Origin: JAPLGE01 sp964355545
Lineage (GTDB): Bacteria; Bipolaricaulota; Bipolaricaulia; UBA7950; UBA9294
DNA length: 64,000 bases
Direction: 5' to 3'
NCBI GenBank assembly: GCA_964355545.1
Contig: CAYHEK010000001.1
Span: 1 to 64,000, forward strand
Each line of letters begins with the position of its first letter. The first letter of the stretch is position 1. The translations under genes and the position numbers were made by a program. The notes beneath the pieces were generated by a model. It ran no database searches. It was not told where the DNA came from and saw only the letters and a list, made by a program, of their open reading frames with translations. Positions 59,461 to 64,000 of the stretch are shown here, in pieces.

Positions 59461-61803
59461 ATGAGGAGGGCCTACGAGTGGATTGCCGATCATCCCTACC
59501 GCGTGATCGGCCTCATCCTGTGCATCACCGTGGTCTTCCTCGCCTTCATCCCGCGCCTGGCGATCGACACCGACTTCTCGCACTACATCGACCAGAATGA
59601 CCCCGCCCTCGTCGCAACGCGGCGGGCCGAGGACCGCTATGGGGCTCAGTCGCTCTTGATGGTGGCGGTTGAGAATGTGCAAGGGATATTCAATCAGGCG
59701 ACCCTGACGAAGATCGCCGAGATGCAGGGCGAGTTAGAGACAATCGCGGGGGTGGAGGAGGTCACCGGACCCCTGAACGCTCAGATCATCACGGGTACGG
59801 AGACCTCGCTCCGGGTCAGCCCGGCCGCTCCCGGCGGGGCCGCCCCCGTGACGGCGGAGGAGATGGCCGCCTACCGCGACCGGGTCCTCGCAAGCAACAC
59901 GGCCCGCGGCTACGTCGTCGCCTCAGACGGGCAGGCGGCCGCGATCGCGATCCGGTTTGAGGCCGGGGTGAACGAACTCGCGGTGACCGAGAAAGTCGCC
60001 TCGATCGTCAAGGGGTACAACTCGCCTCCGGACCGTGTGCACATCATCGGGCTTTCCTACATGAACCTCGTTCTCGCGGAGACGATGACCAAGGACCTGT
60101 GGATTCTTCTTCCGCTTGTCATCCTGGCGATCGTCTTCGTCCTGTACCTGAGCTTCCGCAGCGTCCGCGGGATCCTCCTCCCGCTCCTCGTGGTCGTCCT
60201 CTCCACAGGCTGGAGCGTGGGCTTGATGGGGATGGTCAAGGCGCCGCTCACGATCATCTCCTTCATCCTGCCGGTGATCCTCCTGGCGATCGGGATCGCG
60301 TACGGGATCCACGTCCTGAATCGCTTCTACGAGGCGATCGACTCTGGAATGGATCGGCGGACGGCCGTGGTCGAGACGGGACTCCAAATGCTGGCGCCCG
60401 TCTCCATGGCCGGGTTGACCACCGTGGCTGGCTTCCTCTCGCTTCTCAACTCCGTCCTCGTCCCGCAGCGCGACTTCGGCCTGCACGCGGCGATGGGCGT
60501 GGCCGTGGCGATGGTTCTCTCGCTTGTCCTCATCCCCGCCTTCCTCTCCCTTCTCCGAGTCCCACGACAGAGGGTGCACCGGAGGGAATCCAGAATCGTC
60601 AACCGCGTGCTCTCCGTCTTTCGCTGGCTGATCCTGCGCCATCGCCGCGGCGTGCTCGCCGTCTCCGCGGTTCTCTTCATCGCCTTCCTCTCGGGTCTTT
60701 CGATCCTGCGGATCGAGACCTCGGAGAGGGAGTTCCTCGGGGAAGACAGTCCGGTCGTGCAGGCGATGAACGTCTTGGAGCGTCACTTCTCCGGGAGCGG
60801 GCAGCTGATGGTCGAGATCGACACCGGCGCTCGCGACGGCCTGAAGGCGCCGGCCCTCCTCTCGAAGATGGTGGAACTCGAGGACTACCTGAAGACGAAG
60901 GGGATCCGAAAGACGAGTTCCCTTGCCGACCTCGTGCGGGAGATGAACCAGAAGTTCCACGCCGATGATCCGAGCTACTACGCGATCCCGAAGGATCAAA
61001 GGCTTGTTTCTCAACTTCTCCTCCTCTTCACGTTCCAGGGAGGGGACCTCGGGACCATGGCCCTGGGAGATTTCTCCGCCGGAGAGGTAATGGGGCTCTA
61101 CCCGCCTGGACGAAGCTCGGACCAAGTGAAGCTTGTCCGTGAGGTCGACGCCTATCTTAAGGAGCACTTCCCTTCACCGCTGCAAGCGGAACTCGTGGGG
61201 GAGACGCGCGTCACCGCGAGCCTCCATTCTCGGATCTCTCGGAGTCAGATCTCGAGCCTGGTCACGTCGATCGTCTCGTCCGGAGCGATCGTCGCCATCC
61301 TCATGGCCTCGGTGGTCGCTGGATTGGTCAGCCTCGTGCCCCTCCTACTCACGATTGCGGTCAACTTCGGAGTGATGGCCTTCACGGGGACTCCTCTCAA
61401 CATGGCGACCCTGATGGTCTCGTCGATGGCAATCGGTATGGGGATCGACTACGCCATCCACTTCATGTCCCGCTATCGGCGCGAGATCCTCGCCGGGAAC
61501 GATGCTGAAACAGTCGTGCAGAACACGATCCTAACCACAGGGCGAGGGATCGCCTTCAACGCCCTGTCCCTCGTGTTGGGATTCATCCTGCTCCTCGCCT
61601 CGTCGTTCAAGGGGACCCGCGACTTCGGCCTATTCGTCGCCATGACCATGGCAATCAGCGCCCTCTCCGCGTTCACCGTAATCCCAGCGATCCTCACCAC
61701 CTGGCGGCCGAAGTTCCTTACGCGACGAGACTTGAGGCAAAGAAAGGCCGAGCGGATCACGTTACGCGGGACGATCAACGGAAACGGAGGCAATCATGAA
61801 TAG
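59461..61803 (+). CDS. MMPL/RND-superfamily exporter
   Basis: 780 aa. Twelve-helix layout in two halves: first helix YRVIGLILCITVVFLAFIPRLAI, a large outer loop, helices ILLPLVILAIVFVLYLSF to LVLIPAFLSLL, then a second loop and VTSIVSSGAIVAILMASVV to FTVIPAIL. Motif GIGIDYAIHFMSRYRRE and GIAYGIHVLNRFYE match the conserved Asp/Gly helices of MMPL and HpnN-like lipid exporters. The family moves lipids or hydrophobic compounds. ATG 59461 follows GAGGAGG. Overlaps the LolA-like gene by 8 bp. Confidence 0.92.
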   Translation: MRRAYEWIADHPYRVIGLILCITVVFLAFIPRLAIDTDFSHYIDQNDPALVATRRAEDRYGAQSLLMVAVENVQGIFNQATLTKIAEMQGELETIAGVEEVTGPLNAQIITGTETSLRVSPAAPGGAAPVTAEEMAAYRDRVLASNTARGYVVASDGQAAAIAIRFEAGVNELAVTEKVASIVKGYNSPPDRVHIIGLSYMNLVLAETMTKDLWILLPLVILAIVFVLYLSFRSVRGILLPLLVVVLSTGWSVGLMGMVKAPLTIISFILPVILLAIGIAYGIHVLNRFYEAIDSGMDRRTAVVETGLQMLAPVSMAGLTTVAGFLSLLNSVLVPQRDFGLHAAMGVAVAMVLSLVLIPAFLSLLRVPRQRVHRRESRIVNRVLSVFRWLILRHRRGVLAVSAVLFIAFLSGLSILRIETSEREFLGEDSPVVQAMNVLERHFSGSGQLMVEIDTGARDGLKAPALLSKMVELEDYLKTKGIRKTSSLADLVREMNQKFHADDPSYYAIPKDQRLVSQLLLLFTFQGGDLGTMALGDFSAGEVMGLYPPGRSSDQVKLVREVDAYLKEHFPSPLQAELVGETRVTASLHSRISRSQISSLVTSIVSSGAIVAILMASVVAGLVSLVPLLLTIAVNFGVMAFTGTPLNMATLMVSSMAIGMGIDYAIHFMSRYRREILAGNDAETVVQNTILTTGRGIAFNALSLVLGFILLLASSFKGTRDFGLFVAMTMAISALSAFTVIPAILTTWRPKFLTRRDLRQRKAERITLRGTINGNGGNHE

Positions 61804-62635
61804 CAAGGGATCTATCGTGGCAGTCCTTCTCGCCGCCCTTCTTCTCGCGGTGGGAGCGGTCCGTGGAGCGGGGTCAAGCGGGGACGAGATCCTCGCCCGC
61901 GTTGAAGAAGAGGGGGAGTTCCTGGGCCAGGGGAGTCTGATCACGACCTTGAGACTTGAGAATAGCTACCCGGATGGGACCTCGTCAGGCCTCGTGTTAG
62001 GGGGCCTGGGAAAGCGCGCGGAGGGAGGAGAGTACGCCCTCTACTACATCCTCGAACCCGAGGGTTCTCGGGGATCGATCTTTCTCTCGCAAGAGCGTGC
62101 TGGCGAGAAGTCTCGCATGTGGATCTACTTGCCTCTCTTGGGGAGGCCGGTCGAGTTCGTTTCTGAAGAGGAGCAAGAAGAGAGCTTCTTCGGGAGCGCC
62201 TTCTCTAATCAGGACATCGCAAGCCGCGAGATGACGGACGAGTACACCGCCGAAGTGACCGCCGAGGAGACGCTTGAGGTCGGGGATCGCACGCGCCCGG
62301 TCTACGTCCTCGCGCTCGTCGCCAAGCCCGGAACGGACGTGCACGATCCGACGGCGACGGTCTGGGTCGACCGAGAGGCGTTCATCGTCCTCCGCGCCGA
62401 GTACCGAAATGCGCAGGGGGACGTCGAACGCGGCCTCGAGGTCCTCGCCCTGGGGGAGTTCGAAGGAAGGCTCACGCCGGACCGGCTCGTCGTTCGAGAC
62501 GTCGTTGGAAAGAGAGCGACCACGGTCGCCTTCCTCGAACGGCAGCGGCCGGCGGCGGACTTCCCAGACGCCCTCTTCGCTCCGGAGAACCTTCCCACCT
62601 TCGACCCGACGGTGTACGGGCTTTTGGGCGACTAA
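61796..62635 (+). CDS. Outer-membrane lipoprotein-sorting (LolA-like) protein
   Basis: 279 aa. Signal peptide SIVAVLLAALLLAVGAVRGAG. The mature part has the pattern of LolA/LolB-fold proteins found beside MMPL exporters: SGDEILARVEEEGEFLGQG, ALYYILEPEGSRGSIFLSQERAGEKSRMWIYLPLLGRPVEF (read in parts) and DPTATVWVDREAFIVLRAEY. It probably carries the exported lipid across the periplasm. ATG 61796 follows GGAGGCAATC within the end of the exporter gene. Confidence 0.85.
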   Translation: MNSKGSIVAVLLAALLLAVGAVRGAGSSGDEILARVEEEGEFLGQGSLITTLRLENSYPDGTSSGLVLGGLGKRAEGGEYALYYILEPEGSRGSIFLSQERAGEKSRMWIYLPLLGRPVEFVSEEEQEESFFGSAFSNQDIASREMTDEYTAEVTAEETLEVGDRTRPVYVLALVAKPGTDVHDPTATVWVDREAFIVLRAEYRNAQGDVERGLEVLALGEFEGRLTPDRLVVRDVVGKRATTVAFLERQRPAADFPDALFAPENLPTFDPTVYGLLGD

Positions 62636-62686
62636 CGATCCGCGCCGGGAAGTCCGCTCACGAGCGAATCGCGGGCCCGCGGTGCG

Positions 62687-62715
62687 TTGCATCGAACGAG
62701 CCTGGACACTACAAT
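62687..62715 (+). promoter_or_regulatory. Candidate promoter of frr
   Basis: TTGCAT (62687-62692), 17 bases, TACAAT (62710-62715), about 25 bases before ATG 62741. It overlaps nothing else. Confidence 0.6.
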
Positions 62716-62740
62716 TGCGCCTTGTGCGAGGTGTTTTTTG

Positions 62741-63298
62741 ATGCCAGAGAAAGTTCGGCAGGAGATGCTTGACCACATGAAGCGGACGCTCGACGTCTTC
62801 CGGACGAACCTAGGGAAGGTCCAGACCGGCCGCGCCAACCCAGCGATGGTCGAGGACGTCATCGTCGACTACTACGGAGCCCCCACCCCCCTCAAGCAGC
62901 TAGCGACCCTCGTTGCCCCGGATCCGGATCTCCTCGTGGTGCAGCCCTACGACAAGACCCAGATGGCCGCCGTGGAGAAGGCAATCCTCGCAGCCGGCCT
63001 CGGGCTCAACCCGGCGAACGACGGGAAGATCATCCGGATCAAGATTCCAAAGCTCTCAGAGGAGCGGCGCGAGGAGCTCGTGCGGGTCATCAAGGCGCGG
63101 GGAGAGGAGGCGAAGGTCGCCCTGCGCAACATCCGCCGCGAGGCGAACGAGAAGCTCGACCGGATGAAGGACGACGGCGCGATCTCAGAGGACGACTACC
63201 GCCGCCAGCGCGAGAAGAACGACGAGGCGATTCAGGAGTACTCGAAGAAGGTGGACGAGCTGGTGGAGGCGAAGAATAAGCAGCTCCGTATTATCTGA
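62741..63298 (+). CDS. frr: Ribosome recycling factor
   Basis: 185 aa. Typical sequence throughout: HMKRTLDVFRTNLGKVQTGRANPAMVEDVIVDYYG, TPLKQLATL, IRIKIPKLSEERREELVRVIK and VALRNIRREANEKLDRM. With EF-G it splits post-termination ribosomes. The start ATG 62741 follows GAGGTG; the reading from 62687 is not family-like. The usual tsf-pyrH neighbours are absent; the ATP synthase genes follow instead. Confidence 0.97.
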   Translation: MPEKVRQEMLDHMKRTLDVFRTNLGKVQTGRANPAMVEDVIVDYYGAPTPLKQLATLVAPDPDLLVVQPYDKTQMAAVEKAILAAGLGLNPANDGKIIRIKIPKLSEERREELVRVIKARGEEAKVALRNIRREANEKLDRMKDDGAISEDDYRRQREKNDEAIQEYSKKVDELVEAKNKQLRII

Positions 63299-63720
63299 TG
63301 CACCCCGAGCCGTCACAACACGGCATGCGTAGCCCGCTTAGGTCGGAGTTTGTTCAGGTTTTTCACATCCCCAGCGTCCTCGGCATCTGCGCGTGCGCCG
63401 CGATCCTCCTCGCGGCGGTGGGCGAGGGGCGCGCCGCGATCGGAATCGGGGTTGGCCTTTTCCTCTTCATCCTGAACGCCTTCCTCCTATACAGGGCGGG
63501 CCGGTCTGTCGTCCGGGCGGGTTCGCGCGGGAAGGGGGCCGCTCTTGCGGGTCTCTCTAGCTTTGGTAGAATTCTTCTTCTCGCGGTCGCCTTGGCCTTC
63601 GTGGCGAGGTGGGACATACCGGCGTTTCTTTCGAGCTCGGGGAGTCTCCTCTTCTGCCAAGGCAACCTGCAGGTAGTCTCCATCTTGAGGAAGGGAAGAG
63701 CGCGATGGACGAACACCTAG
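63298..63720 (+). CDS. atpI: AtpI-like small membrane protein
   Basis: 140 aa with four hydrophobic segments (SVLGICACAAILLAAVG, GIGVGLFLFILNAFLLY, GRILLLAVALAFVARW, and a weaker one near residue 115). The position directly before atpB and the segment pattern match ATP synthase subunit I, which helps assemble the c-ring. Primary sequence is weakly conserved in this family, so the call rests partly on context. ATG 63298 shares one base with the frr stop and the end overlaps atpB by 16 bp. Confidence 0.7.
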   Translation: MHPEPSQHGMRSPLRSEFVQVFHIPSVLGICACAAILLAAVGEGRAAIGIGVGLFLFILNAFLLYRAGRSVVRAGSRGKGAALAGLSSFGRILLLAVALAFVARWDIPAFLSSSGSLLFCQGNLQVVSILRKGRARWTNT

Positions 63721-64000
63721 GGGAGAGGCTCGTCCTCAACGTCCCGGTAGGGGGATTCTCGCTTGAGTTCAACCTCTTGACCATGATCGCGAGCTGGGTC
63801 GTGATCGTCCTTCTCGTTGTCTTGGCTGTATTCCTGCGCCGCGGCTTGAGGCAAGAGATCGAGGAGAAACCAAACCGGGTCCAGGCCCTGGTCGACGCCG
63901 TCATGGGCCTCCTAGAGAACCAGTTCCTGGTTGGGTTTGGCTCCGAGCGGGTGGCGAGGGAGCTTTTCCCTTTCATCGGGACCCTATTCTTATTTGTCCT
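63705..64000 (+). CDS. atpB: ATP synthase F0 subunit a, N-terminal part
   Basis: 98 complete codons before the window ends. The first helix is TMIASWVVIVLLVVLAVFL, then RRGLRQEIEEKPNRVQALVDAVMGLLENQF, VGFGSERVARELFPFIGTLFLFVL in segments. NRVQ...E and the FPFIGTLFLFV start of helix 2 are standard for subunit a. ATG 63705 lies within the end of the atpI-like gene, so the two are coupled. The proton-channel arginine lies beyond the window. Confidence 0.9.
   Translation, partial: MDEHLGERLVLNVPVGGFSLEFNLLTMIASWVVIVLLVVLAVFLRRGLRQEIEEKPNRVQALVDAVMGLLENQFLVGFGSERVARELFPFIGTLFLFV

Noticed and set aside
59923..61167. 414-aa open frame on the - strand
   Set aside because: Antisense shadow of the MMPL exporter; composition of charged repeats only.

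Overview
The window is GC-rich bacterial chromosome, probably a metagenome scaffold: it holds a 100-N gap flanked by an exact 55-bp duplication. Gene content points to an anaerobic, oxygen-wary, diderm and perhaps thermophilic bacterium. There are two rubrerythrins, a flavodiiron protein, a superoxide reductase, desulforedoxin, a ferredoxin-linked 2-oxoacid oxidoreductase, a signal-peptide beta-barrel candidate, a LolA-like protein and an MMPL exporter. A deep-branching lineage such as Candidatus Bipolaricaulota would fit. That is a judgement from gene content, not a demonstrated placement. Ribosome binding sites are strong (GGAGG type), and several promoters follow TTGACN-17-TANNNT.

Layout. 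1-7.3 kb: mutM, then an oxygen/ROS defence run on the + strand: rubrerythrin, Hrb-like flavin reductase, flavodiiron protein, two-gene 2-oxoacid:ferredoxin oxidoreductase, 1-Cys peroxiredoxin, second rubrerythrin, one-iron superoxide reductase and a separate 37-aa desulforedoxin. 7.3-7.6 kb: a nitroreductase-like gene broken by the assembly gap. 7.7-8.85 kb: a secreted DOMON-like protein paired with a 76-aa membrane protein that has a cytochrome-b-like His pair. 8.9-13.3 kb: ferritin-like protein, birA, larA, metK, mgtC. 13.4-20.2 kb: thrS, hslU, hslV, a DciA/DUF721 gene, a candidate oriC with five DnaA-box-like 9-mers, dnaA and six tRNA genes, all on the - strand. 20.2-33.4 kb: mostly housekeeping (rarA, acylphosphatase, acyl-CoA ligase, xseAB, rnpA, greA-lysS-PAP2, an aminotransferase, an M42 peptidase, uvrC), then an orphan terminator, a 100-bp MITE-like element and a beta-barrel gene.

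33.5-58.7 kb reads as an accessory region. After tRNA-Ala come a secreted 14-repeat WD40 protein and a branched-chain-amino-acid-type ABC transporter operon with an Asp/Glu/hydantoin racemase-like gene. Next are a solute-binding-like protein without a signal peptide, two paralogous NicX/M29-like metalloenzymes and the remnant of a third copy. A glycogen cluster follows: pgm, a GH13 enzyme, glgA, a GH57 enzyme with a decayed DUF3536 tail, glgB, glgC and galT. The glycogen cluster is bracketed by 47-bp direct repeats (45603-45649 and 58600-58646).

58.8-64.0 kb: TetR regulator with a perfect 20-bp palindromic operator, MMPL/RND exporter, LolA-like protein, frr, an atpI-like gene and the start of atpB, which runs off the window.

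Most interesting points: the NicX-like pair with its transporter and racemase; the split superoxide reductase/desulforedoxin; the DOMON plus mini-cytochrome pair; birA (and perhaps glgC) with only isoleucine-type start codons behind good Shine-Dalgarno sequences; and the GH57/DUF3536 gene caught in decay.
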